Part shown: positions 13,876 to 20,924 of the stretch, in pieces
How positions within the stretch are numbered: position 1 is the first letter of the stretch
Layout of the letters: every line of letters begins with the position of its first letter
Translations under genes and position numbers: made by a program
From: Verrucomicrobia subdivision 3 bacterium UBA7542
GTDB taxonomy: Bacteria > Verrucomicrobiota > Verrucomicrobiia > Limisphaerales > UBA11358
NCBI GenBank assembly: GCA_002479245.1
Contig: DLMG01000245.1
Span: 1-20,924, forward strand
Direction of reading: 5' to 3'
Length of the DNA stretch: 20,924 bases
The notes under the pieces: generated by a model
The model's database searches: none
Told to the model about the DNA's origin: nothing
The model's input: the letters and a program-made list of their open reading frames with translations, nothing else

Positions 13876-15306
13876 ATGATTATTTCAAATTTGTTTGAAC
13901 GATGCCCTAAGACCGGAAAGATACGCGGCATCAACAAGAGCGCCTGGCCCAAATGGTCCCTGCTTTTTGCCGGATTGGCCGCCTGCCTATGGTATCTGTT
14001 CCGCGTTATCCCCAAACCGTCCCGCGCGGCGTATCCGTGCCAGCGCGCGGCCGCACCCATACGGATCGGATTTCTGACGTATGGTGTCGCCCTTGCGGGA
14101 TATGCATTCTCATTCACAAAGGCCAGGTCGCTTTTAAGGAACAAAAAGCATGTCCTGGCCGGTCTCTTTTTTGCGGCTGCGATCGTATCGCTGTTTGTTT
14201 TTATTGCGAATGACGCCCGTCCTGCTTTCGCGGCAAATCCCATCGGCACGGCAAAGGGAATCTTCCCCGGCCGGGTTGCGTGGGTCTATAACCCCAATGC
14301 GGCAAAATGGACGGGCGCGGGAAACTACTGGGACGCGGCCGTCAATCCGCAGGCGGAATATAACAAATCCTTTACCGCGGGTATCGCGGCGCTTTCTGGG
14401 GGGACAAAAGACGCCGACTCCTGGGATAAAATATTCCACTGGTTCAACAACAGCCACGGTCGTCCAGGCACGGGATATCAGGCCGGCGACATGATCGCCA
14501 TCAAAATCAACCAGAACAATACGCCCGTTCCAGCCGCAGACCATGGCAACGCCATGAACTCCAACCCCCAGACCAGCGTCGCGGTGCTGACAAGCCTGGT
14601 GAACGCAGGCATTCCCCAGAAGGACATTTGGATAGGTGACCCGAGCCGCGCCGTCACGGACAATGTTTTCAATGCAATCCACGGCGCATTTCCCAAGGTA
14701 AAAGTGGTTGACTATTTCGGCAACAACGGCCGCGTCACCACCGGCGTTACCAACGGTGTATTCCCAAACACCGACGTCAAGGACGCGGAAGCGATGTGCT
14801 TTTACAATGCGCGCTACATTGTCAACACACCCCTCATGAAAGGCCACGTCGGGCAGATAATCACGTTCGGGGCCAAGAATCTCTACGGCATTAACGGCAT
14901 CCTGAACCACTGGCAGCAAAACCACAGGGGTCCCCACGATAGCGCCCTGACTGCTTACATGACAAACGCAAATTTCGGCGGGAAGGTCGTTTTGTGGTGC
15001 ATGGACGCGATGTATCCCAGCCCGGAACTGGATGACGCCCCGTTCAACGGCGTGGCTTTGACGCCCTTTAACGGCAAGCAGATGTCCAGTTTCATCATGT
15101 CGCTCGACGGCGTTGCCGAGGAATGCGTTTCATACGACTTTTGGAGCACGTTGACCGGCAAGAGCGGCGGGACAAACTACATCTATCTCGCGGCCAACGC
15201 CGGCGCGGGCGTTGCTGATCATTGGAACAATTCCACGGCTAAACAATACTCAAAAAATTTGAAACCGAATTCCAACGGGATTGAATTGTTTGAAGTGATA
15301 CCCTGA
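13876..15306 (+). CDS. DUF362 domain protein with membrane-anchored N terminus (copy 2)
   Basis: This 476-residue paralogue of the protein at 410 has the same three-span membrane head with PSRAAYPCQRAA and the same DUF362 domain (GDMIAIKINQNN, WIGDPSRAVTDN, MKGHVGQIITFGAKNLYGI). It ends at NGIELFEVIP and lacks the FYRL-type tail of copy 1. Its head is almost identical in DNA to copy 1, whereas the rest has diverged. Spacing (39 bases after the agarase-like gene, 17 before the CBM6-like gene) suggests an operon. ATG 13876 follows AAGGA. Function is unknown; the context suggests a job in surface glycan handling. Confidence 0.85.
   Translation: MIISNLFERCPKTGKIRGINKSAWPKWSLLFAGLAACLWYLFRVIPKPSRAAYPCQRAAAPIRIGFLTYGVALAGYAFSFTKARSLLRNKKHVLAGLFFAAAIVSLFVFIANDARPAFAANPIGTAKGIFPGRVAWVYNPNAAKWTGAGNYWDAAVNPQAEYNKSFTAGIAALSGGTKDADSWDKIFHWFNNSHGRPGTGYQAGDMIAIKINQNNTPVPAADHGNAMNSNPQTSVAVLTSLVNAGIPQKDIWIGDPSRAVTDNVFNAIHGAFPKVKVVDYFGNNGRVTTGVTNGVFPNTDVKDAEAMCFYNARYIVNTPLMKGHVGQIITFGAKNLYGINGILNHWQQNHRGPHDSALTAYMTNANFGGKVVLWCMDAMYPSPELDDAPFNGVALTPFNGKQMSSFIMSLDGVAEECVSYDFWSTLTGKSGGTNYIYLAANAGAGVADHWNNSTAKQYSKNLKPNSNGIELFEVIP
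13882..14256 (+). repeat. Near-identical 5' module of DUF362, copy 2
   Basis: This is the partner of 416-790, aligned without gaps. Identity drops sharply after about 14256 although the protein homology continues. That is consistent with a recent gene conversion limited to the 5' end. Confidence 0.8.
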
Positions 15307-15323
15307 TATAGAGCAATCCTAAC

Positions 15324-16031
15324 ATGAAAACAAAACCTCGATTTTTTCTGCAAGCATGCTTGATTCTCGCCGGCGGTTTTTATTTTGGCGGATGCGCGTC
15401 CGCACAATTGAAGGAATATAAGGGAAAGCCATTCCAAGACAGCGTGTATCCTGGAAGTCCGCAGAAAATTCCCGGACGCGTGCAATGCGCCTACTATGAT
15501 CTCGGCGGAGAAGGCGTCGCCTATCACAACCAGGACACAAAGAACCACGGCAGCGGGGAACTGAATCCGGCGAATGGGACGTATCTCAACGAGTTTCGGA
15601 TGAAAGAGGGCATTAGCACGTCCTACACGAAATTCCACAGCGAGACTGCGATTGACAATAATCCATACGACCAGGTGCAACCGCCCGAGGGACAACTCTA
15701 TGTCGGTTGGACGTCACCCGGCGAATGGTTCAATATAACCGTTGAGGTTGAGCATGCCGGGGTTTATACCATTGATCTCCTATACACCTCGAACCGGGGC
15801 GGGACGATTTCCCTGGATCTAAACGGCAAGCCTTTGGTTTCTTCGATCAACATTATTTCAACCAGCACTGACAGGGATCCCATCGCCTGGCGTCAATGGC
15901 ACCACTGGAATGTGATGACCAACCTGGCCGAAGTGGAGTTGCCCAAAGGCGTGTGCGTTTTGACCCTTCACATCGTCACCGAGGGCAATATGAATTTAGC
16001 GGATCTTGATTTTGAGCCGAAACATAAATAA
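15324..16031 (+). CDS. CBM6-like carbohydrate-binding lipoprotein
   Basis: This 235-residue protein begins with a signal ending FGGC (Cys24), a slightly atypical lipobox that suggests a lipid-anchored surface protein. Residues 48-232 look like a CBM6-type beta-sandwich: IPGRVQCAYYDLGGEGVAYH, a YLNEFRMKEGIS segment, GQLYVGWTSPGEWFNITVEV, AGVYTIDLLYTSNRGGTISL and a closing GNMNLADLDFEP. There is no catalytic domain. It starts 17 bases after DUF362 copy 2, which fits an operon. A relic of the end of a second copy lies at 8031-8090. Role inferred: capture of the target glycan at the cell surface. Confidence 0.75.
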   Translation: MKTKPRFFLQACLILAGGFYFGGCASAQLKEYKGKPFQDSVYPGSPQKIPGRVQCAYYDLGGEGVAYHNQDTKNHGSGELNPANGTYLNEFRMKEGISTSYTKFHSETAIDNNPYDQVQPPEGQLYVGWTSPGEWFNITVEVEHAGVYTIDLLYTSNRGGTISLDLNGKPLVSSINIISTSTDRDPIAWRQWHHWNVMTNLAEVELPKGVCVLTLHIVTEGNMNLADLDFEPKHK

Positions 16032-16039
16032 CCGTCTGG

Positions 16040-16103
16040 TGATGAAAAGAACGGGTCTGTCGGACCAATTAGCCATAGCCAAACCCGTGGCTTTGCGGCA
16101 TCC
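16040..16103 (+). repeat. ~62-bp repeat, copy B (before the response regulator)
   Basis: This copy aligns with 11163-11224. Its core at 16067-16092 starts AATTAGCCATAGCC and contains ACCCGTGGCT. It joins the CBM6-like gene (stop at 16031) to the response regulator (start at 16116), whereas copy A follows the kinase gene. Confidence 0.65.
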
Positions 16104-16115
16104 TAAACGTCACTC

Positions 16116-16760
16116 ATGAAGCGCAAGAACATGACTATAACAATTACCATTGTTGAAGATCATGCCGCGGTGCGCACGAGCATGCTCAAAATCCTGGAGG
16201 ATGCTCCGAATTGTAAGTGCGTCGGCGCCTTTTCTGACGGCGAAGAGGCGTTGCTTGAAATTCCGAAGCTTAAACCGCAAGTCGTGCTCATGGACATCAG
16301 CCTGACGGGCATGAATGGCGTCGAATGTGTGCGCCAACTCGCCAAGCTGATGGAACTTCCACAAATTATCATGCTCACGGTTCACGAAGACCCGGAGTCC
16401 ATCTTCAATTCGCTCGCGGCGGGCGCAGCGGGTTATCTGCTCAAGCCGGTGCGCGCTGCGCAATTGTTGGCGGCGATAAAAGACGTTTATGGCGGCGGTG
16501 CGCCGATGACCAGCAACATCGCGCGCAAAGTCGTGCAGTCGTTTAAACGTGTCACTTCTGCTGTCAGACCCGCGGCTGAAAATCTTTCGCCGCGCGAAAT
16601 GGACGTGCTGAATTATCTCGTCAAAGGTTTCAGTTACAAGGAAACCGCCGAGGCCTTGGGTCTTGCTTACGGCACGGTGCATAGACATATCGAGCATATC
16701 TATCACAAACTTCATGTGCAATCCCGCGCACAGGCCGTGGCGCGTTACTTGAGAGTTTGA
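16116..16760 (+). CDS. NarL/LuxR-family response regulator
   Basis: This 214-residue regulator has a receiver domain with the acidic pair Glu14-Asp15, phospho-acceptor Asp60 in VVLMDISLTGMNG, the MLTVHED segment and the conserved Lys in YLLKPV. An alanine-rich linker leads to a LuxR-type HTH at about residues 152-212 (LSPREMDVLNYLVKGFSYKE, AYGTVHRHIEHIYHKL). This type is normally phosphorylated by HisKA_3 kinases such as the propeller kinase at 8185, which makes that kinase the likely partner even though they are 5 kb apart. Its binding site is unknown; the 22-bp palindrome is a candidate. ATG 16116 is used; ATG 16131 is also possible and would remove five residues. Confidence 0.9.
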   Translation: MKRKNMTITITIVEDHAAVRTSMLKILEDAPNCKCVGAFSDGEEALLEIPKLKPQVVLMDISLTGMNGVECVRQLAKLMELPQIIMLTVHEDPESIFNSLAAGAAGYLLKPVRAAQLLAAIKDVYGGGAPMTSNIARKVVQSFKRVTSAVRPAAENLSPREMDVLNYLVKGFSYKETAEALGLAYGTVHRHIEHIYHKLHVQSRAQAVARYLRV

Positions 16761-16801
16761 GGTCGCCGTCTTCTCGCGCCAGCCGGGCAGCCATGACATT
16801 C

Positions 16802-16823
16802 TATCGGCAGTTTTGCCGACTAT
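16802..16823 (+). promoter_or_regulatory. 22-bp palindromic element, copy 3
   Basis: This copy is identical over 22 bases to copies 1 and 2 and lies 39 bases before the prepilin-type start, in the same orientation. With copy 2 it shares about 22 further downstream bases. It sits 41 bases after the response regulator stop. Confidence 0.65.
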
Positions 16824-16862
16824 GCAACATGCCGGAACAGGATACATTAACAACACGACACA

Positions 16863-17369
16863 ATGAGAAAAAACGCCGATCATTTACCAACGCGGCCGTT
16901 GTGTGATGCCTTTACTTTGATTGAACTTTTGGTGGTCATTGCCATTATCGCGATTCTCGCAGCGTTGCTGTTGCCGGCGCTCGCGAGCGCCAAGGAACGT
17001 GCGATACGCACCAGTTGCCTAAACAATTTGCGCCAAATTGGGGTCGGCATGACGGTTTACGCCGGAGATAACAATGATTACGTCATAGGCGCCAAACCCG
17101 CCGATGACGATAACAAAACACCGGGCAACCCGCCGTTCGTGCAATTCGCCATCTTTAATACGGACATTACTGCGATCAAAGATTTGGGGATCCCGCTCCA
17201 GACTAATACTACCCTAGATTTCCCGAAAAAGGCCCACGCGGGTCGTGGGCAAGAAACCAAATGGGAAATCCCAGATAAAATGTTCACCTATTGTAAGATT
17301 TGGTGTGCTTCTTTTGCCAACCAAAATGTTGCCCATGGACTGTCAATAATAATCAACAATAAAACATGA
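16863..17369 (+). CDS. Prepilin-type (pseudopilin) protein, apparently truncated
   Basis: This 168-residue protein carries a class III signal: [20 protein letters not shown] at residues 16-35, with the conserved Glu5 of the mature protein. The family-typical [33 protein letters not shown] and [12 protein letters not shown] follow. Relatives I know of continue for another 60-100 residues with a Cys-containing region. Here, after GIPLQTNTT, the sequence changes to [16 protein letters not shown] and ends in a polar tail. That replaced part is the 50-bp repeat also seen at 274-323, which suggests truncation by rearrangement. Its TGA overlaps the ATG of the next gene (ATGA at 17366-17369), so the two may be translationally coupled. 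Expected location: envelope fibre or secretion-system pseudopilus. Confidence 0.75.
   Translation: MRKNADHLPTRPLCDAFTLIELLVVIAIIAILAALLLPALASAKERAIRTSCLNNLRQIGVGMTVYAGDNNDYVIGAKPADDDNKTPGNPPFVQFAIFNTDITAIKDLGIPLQTNTTLDFPKKAHAGRGQETKWEIPDKMFTYCKIWCASFANQNVAHGLSIIINNKT
17224..17273 (+). repeat. 50-bp repeat, copy B (inside the prepilin-type gene)
   Basis: This is the partner of 274-323, with four mismatches by eye. It codes for the residues around [16 protein letters not shown], where the protein departs from the family pattern. Confidence 0.75.
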
Positions 17370-20300
17370 TTCATGTTATGAAAAATATGAAAAACCCTGA
17401 AACGTGCCACCAAGATCGAAAACCCCCCGTAACAACTCAGTTCAATAGATTCCGCGTGAGATTCATTGCGACAGTATGTGCCGCCATCGCGGCCTGCTTC
17501 GTTTTGACCGGCCATGCGGCAAATCTTCTGGTTAATCCTGGTTTTGAAACGGGCTCGTTTAGTGGTTGGACGGCGCACACCACCGAAAGTTGGAGCATGG
17601 GAGCCAACAACGTTATGCTGACTCACAGTGGATCATGGTGCTTGTTGATGCAGGGCTTGTACGGAAATGGCGGCGCTCCTGTTCCCTATACTTCGTATGC
17701 TTATCAGACGTTTGCCTGTACTCCGGGATCACTGTTTACTGCGGATGGATGGTTTTCTCAGTATGTATATGAAAATCCGCCGCATCCTTCAGATGGTAGT
17801 CCCAGTCTCGGTGGTGTATATAGCCCGGACTGTCTTTTTGGGGCTGCGTTCCCTGGCGTGCCTGGCGGGCCGACTGAAGACGGATGGATTGAGGTGTTGT
17901 TCCTTACTTCCACCACTGTTGGAATAACCAACAACATACTGGCGATTTACAGGTCAACTATTATTGATCCCGCATACGTTAATAATTTGGCTAATAGTGG
18001 CGCCACAGTGACCAATATAGTACCTGGACCTGCTCCTACTGGAAGCACCAATATCTGGCTGATTTGGGGAGATTTTCCAGTGACCAATCAATATGACATC
18101 AGCACAATATCAGGAAATGTAAATGCCGATCCTGACACCGACGCGGCTGGGATTACAAATACGCTGGGCCCTGGTCAGTATATGACAGCCCCACCCGGAA
18201 CAAAATATGTGCAGTTGAGGGTGTGCCTGGATCAGGTGGGGGCCGACGCGAACGGAGCGCCCAACTGGGATGATTTCACTCTGATTCAATACGGTGGACA
18301 GTCTGCATCGGTGATTGGCAGCATTTCGCCGAACGGCTTCTTTAATATGGCCTCCACCAATTTCACCTTCAAGGTTACTTCGGCATCAACGGGCGGTTAT
18401 CCCCTGGCAACCAACCAGACGAGTGGAATACAGGTGCTTGTTTCCACTGGGGGTGGTCCATTCACTGACGTATCGGGAAGCCTGCAATTTAGTGGAACTC
18501 CCACCAATTTGAACGTAACCTATCCAGGCCCCCTGCTGGCCAGTGCGGTTTATAATATAAGCATATCGGTCAGCAATACTGCGGGATTGGTTTCCAGTGC
18601 CAGCGTCGCCTTTGATACTTTCCCCACCAATTGTTTTATCGTCTCGTCTGAGGATTACGACTTCACGAATGGCATGTTTTTTGAAAACCCGATACCGACC
18701 TCTGTACCTGGCCCCAATAGCTATACGGGACTGGGCGGGGTCTGGGGAGTGGACATGGACACCTATGGCGCAGTGGGAGCATTGCCGGGGGGCTCCGTCC
18801 AACTTGTGCGTGCGGATGGTTGCGTGGCTTTTCAAGTGGCACCCGATATACAATTGCCACTCTATCTGGCTCAAAGTAATCCCGCGGTTGTTAATGTCTC
18901 CATAGCCTATAACAATGCCGGCAATTGGGAAAATTACACCAGGATTTATCCAAGCAACTATTGTAAGGTGTATGCGCGCATGTCGGCCGGGGCTGTCCCA
19001 GATGCGGGCATAGAATACCTCAACCTGTTGACCAGCGGGTATGGCACGACGAATCAAACGACCAATCTTCTCGGGGAGTTTTATCTTCCGCCCGGTTCGG
19101 ATGGGACGCATTGTTATTGGATACCTCTGACTTATGGCACCAGTGGCAATCTGGTGTCGCTGATTCTGCCGCCGGGCACGAATACACTGCAATTGCTCAG
19201 TGGCGGCGGCTGTAACTTTGATTTCTTCATACTCGTTCCATTGTCTGGCCCATTGGGAATACCCCCGTTCTTCGCCAATGTAAATATGGCGGCACAACCT
19301 GTTTTTGGGAGTGGTATTTCGAACGTCACCTACTCGGTCTATTCGCTGACCAGTTTCATTACGACAAACCAAATTTACACGTACTTGAACGGGCAGAATG
19401 TCTCGTCAACCGCAACCTACACCATGGTGGGCGCGGGGAACACGAATTGGACGGTGAGTGTTCCTGTGCAGCAAAATCAAGTTTATAGCTTGGTCCTCGG
19501 CGCCGTGGATGCCGCCGGATTGACCAACAGCACCGTGCCGCTCGCTTTTGACACCTTCAGCCAAAATAACTTCATGTTTGAAGCGGAAGACTTTGACTTC
19601 AATGGCGGGCAGTTTATTACCAACCCCATTCCGACCGGGGCTTATGTCGGCGCCTTGGTCGCGTCCTATGCTTACTCCGCAGCGAACAGTTATTTCTGGA
19701 ATCCCGCGCTTTCGGGCACTGAAGCCATTGATGGCGTTGATTTGACCACCGTGGGGCCGTCATCCGTTGGTGGCCCGGATGCGGGCGAGTTGGAACTTTA
19801 CCGACCGAACGCTGACGCTGGCACGGAGGTTACCACTGACTTCCTCCGTAATAAGTTTTATGTTACCAATGGTGTCACAGTAACAATCTTCAGCGACTTC
19901 GACGTGGGATGGTGGGATCCAGGGCAATGGCTTAATTATACCCGCATCTTCCCCACGAATACATATAATGTCTATGGCCGCCTGGCATCAATTGGAGCGT
20001 ATTCCGGGCTTTCCTTGAGTTTGGTGACCAGCGGGGTGGGGACGCCAACCCAAACGACCAACCTTTTGGGCACGTTTAGCGATCCCAACGCCAACGGCTG
20101 GCAAGACTGGGACTGGGTGCCATTGTTGAATACCAATGGCCAGATGGCGGTGGTTTCTCTGGGCGGAACAAATACGTTACAGGTGAACAATACCACCGCG
20201 GGGCGCGTCAATGCAAACTTCTATATGTTGGTGCCAGCCGTCGTTGCCCCGCAAGCGGTGCATCTGAGCGTCTCAAGAACTGGAAGCACCATTTCGATCC

Positions 20301-20464
20301 AGTTCCCAACTCAAAGTGGATTCAGCTATACGGTGCTCTACAGTGGCAGCTTGCACCCGGCCAATTGGCTAACGTTGACCACCATTAGCGGGGACGGTAC
20401 GGTCAAAACGGCGACGGACACGATGGGATCGTCACCGCGATTTTACAGGGTATCATTTCAGTAA
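17366..20464 (+). CDS. Large secreted multi-domain carbohydrate-binding protein
   Basis: This 1032-residue protein has a long basic N region and a hydrophobic signal (about 32-51, [20 protein letters not shown]). It continues with a CBM4/9-like lectin domain (about 53-310, [16 protein letters not shown] to NWDDFTL). An Ig-like domain (about 312-419) and a CBM6-like domain opening [10 protein letters not shown] (427-629) come next, then a second Ig-like domain (635-730) and a second CBM6-like domain opening [10 protein letters not shown] (737-958). The C-terminal module ends FYRVSFQ. The Ig-CBM pair is clearly duplicated ([46 protein letters not shown]). I see no catalytic domain, so adhesion or glycan capture at the surface is likely. 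ATG 17366 overlaps the previous stop; ATG 17378 and 17387 are alternatives. A prepilin-type gene lies on either side. Confidence 0.8.
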   Translation: MIHVMKNMKNPETCHQDRKPPVTTQFNRFRVRFIATVCAAIAACFVLTGHAANLLVNPGFETGSFSGWTAHTTESWSMGANNVMLTHSGSWCLLMQGLYGNGGAPVPYTSYAYQTFACTPGSLFTADGWFSQYVYENPPHPSDGSPSLGGVYSPDCLFGAAFPGVPGGPTEDGWIEVLFLTSTTVGITNNILAIYRSTIIDPAYVNNLANSGATVTNIVPGPAPTGSTNIWLIWGDFPVTNQYDISTISGNVNADPDTDAAGITNTLGPGQYMTAPPGTKYVQLRVCLDQVGADANGAPNWDDFTLIQYGGQSASVIGSISPNGFFNMASTNFTFKVTSASTGGYPLATNQTSGIQVLVSTGGGPFTDVSGSLQFSGTPTNLNVTYPGPLLASAVYNISISVSNTAGLVSSASVAFDTFPTNCFIVSSEDYDFTNGMFFENPIPTSVPGPNSYTGLGGVWGVDMDTYGAVGALPGGSVQLVRADGCVAFQVAPDIQLPLYLAQSNPAVVNVSIAYNNAGNWENYTRIYPSNYCKVYARMSAGAVPDAGIEYLNLLTSGYGTTNQTTNLLGEFYLPPGSDGTHCYWIPLTYGTSGNLVSLILPPGTNTLQLLSGGGCNFDFFILVPLSGPLGIPPFFANVNMAAQPVFGSGISNVTYSVYSLTSFITTNQIYTYLNGQNVSSTATYTMVGAGNTNWTVSVPVQQNQVYSLVLGAVDAAGLTNSTVPLAFDTFSQNNFMFEAEDFDFNGGQFITNPIPTGAYVGALVASYAYSAANSYFWNPALSGTEAIDGVDLTTVGPSSVGGPDAGELELYRPNADAGTEVTTDFLRNKFYVTNGVTVTIFSDFDVGWWDPGQWLNYTRIFPTNTYNVYGRLASIGAYSGLSLSLVTSGVGTPTQTTNLLGTFSDPNANGWQDWDWVPLLNTNGQMAVVSLGGTNTLQVNNTTAGRVNANFYMLVPAVVAPQAVHLSVSRTGSTISIQFPTQSGFSYTVLYSGSLHPANWLTLTTISGDGTVKTATDTMGSSPRFYRVSFQ

Positions 20465-20504
20465 TTGACCGGTGATTTGAATTGAGTTAAGTTTAAGCAG
20501 ACAA

Positions 20505-20540
20505 CGAGGTCGGCGCCGATGAAAGCCGGTGCCGGCCTTG
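20505..20540. terminator. Strong stem-loop after the large CBM protein gene
   Basis: Bases 20505-20517 can pair with 20528-20540 over 13 bp, including three G-U pairs, around the loop GATGAAAGCC. It starts 41 bases past the stop at 20464. No T-run follows, so it is either a Rho-assisted terminator, an mRNA-stabilising hairpin or an attenuator ahead of the next prepilin gene. Confidence 0.4.
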
Positions 20541-20628
20541 AGGCGTTGAACAATAAAAGCGAAACGTGAAAACAAACAACTTGAAAAAACAGCCCGTTTT
20601 CGGGCAAGGTGTGCCAGGCAATCGTGGC

Positions 20629-20924
20629 ATGAAGCAGAAACCAAAATCCAGTTCAACCGGCTTTACTTTGATTGAGTTGTTGGTGGTCATCGGCATCATT
20701 GCCATTCTGGCGGCCATCCTGTTGCCGGCTCTCGCCCTGGCCAAACGGAAGGCCCAAGCCGTTGCCTGCATGGCCAATGAGAAGCAGTTATCCATGGCGG
20801 CGCTGATGTATGCTAATGACAATAATGACAATCTTGTGCCCATCGGCAGTTTGGGGTATCAACCGGCGAATTTTGGTGAAAACCCCTTAACCGATCCTGA
20901 TCTCCAACCCGGAGGGGCGTTGGC
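20629..20924 (+). CDS. Prepilin-type protein, N-terminal part (cut by window end)
   Basis: ATG 20629 opens [21 protein letters not shown] hydrophobic helix (IGIIAILAAILLPALALA) follows, then the usual KRKAQAVACMANEKQLSMAA and MYANDNNDNLVPIG. The Gly-Phe cleavage site and Glu5 mark a class III (prepilin) signal. Unlike the truncated gene at 16863 it is intact as far as can be seen. An in-frame GTG at 20566 would add 21 residues; I prefer the ATG because the leader then has typical length, but neither start has a strong SD. The C terminus is outside the window. Confidence 0.8.
   Translation, partial: MKQKPKSSSTGFTLIELLVVIGIIAILAAILLPALALAKRKAQAVACMANEKQLSMAALMYANDNNDNLVPIGSLGYQPANFGENPLTDPDLQPGGAL

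Noticed and set aside
1..20924. tRNA, rRNA, CRISPR arrays, transposases or integrases
   Set aside because: I saw no regular repeat-spacer pattern, no tRNA-like cloverleaf and no transposase or integrase motif in any frame I read. The repeats present are short and few.

Overview
The window reads as a glycan-degradation (polysaccharide-utilisation type) locus from a Verrucomicrobiota-like bacterium, probably near the Pedosphaera/Limisphaerales group. Grounds for this: prepilin-type proteins with the [20 protein letters not shown] leader, secreted proteins ending in a short C-terminal domain that finishes FYRL/FYRV, a DUF362 protein with a multi-pass membrane head carrying PSRAAYPCQRAA, and a long two-component-regulator-propeller histidine kinase. 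Taxonomy is inferred from these family traits, not from a marker gene.

Layout. 1-409: no convincing gene, but a 50-bp repeat also found inside the prepilin gene near 17.2 kb. 410-2062 (+): DUF362 membrane protein, copy 1. 2252-4432 (-): GH3 glycosidase broken by two frameshifts. 4464-5966 (-): GH79-like glycosidase upstream of GH3 in one minus-strand operon. 5967-6105: divergent control region. 6106-7944 (+): GH2 enzyme with a beta-glucuronidase-type NxK motif. 8031-8090: relic tail of a CBM gene. 8185-11160 (+): propeller histidine kinase. 11161-11419: two shared repeats and a possible relic prepilin start. 11420-12241: secreted protein made of two copies of one domain. 12355-13836: agarase-like GH-A clan hydrolase. 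13876-15306: DUF362 copy 2. 15324-16031: CBM6-like lipoprotein. 16116-16760: NarL/LuxR-type response regulator. 16863-17369: truncated prepilin-type protein. 17366-20464: 1032-aa secreted multi-CBM protein. 20629-end: a second prepilin-type gene cut by the window edge.

How it may work together (inference). The propeller kinase and the NarL-type regulator would sense a glycan and control the hydrolases. GH79, GH2 and GH3 point to a glycan that contains uronic acids. The CBM proteins and prepilin-type proteins would bind substrate at the cell surface. A 22-bp palindromic element (core CGGCAGTTTTGCCG) occurs three times, each time upstream of and in the same orientation as a gene of the locus, and is the best operator candidate.

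The most interesting signal is evolutionary. Shared relics and repeats suggest that a unit DUF362 - CBM - histidine kinase - ~62-bp spacer - response regulator - palindrome - prepilin was duplicated in tandem and then lost complementary genes. The first copy kept the kinase and lost the regulator. The second kept the regulator and lost the kinase.
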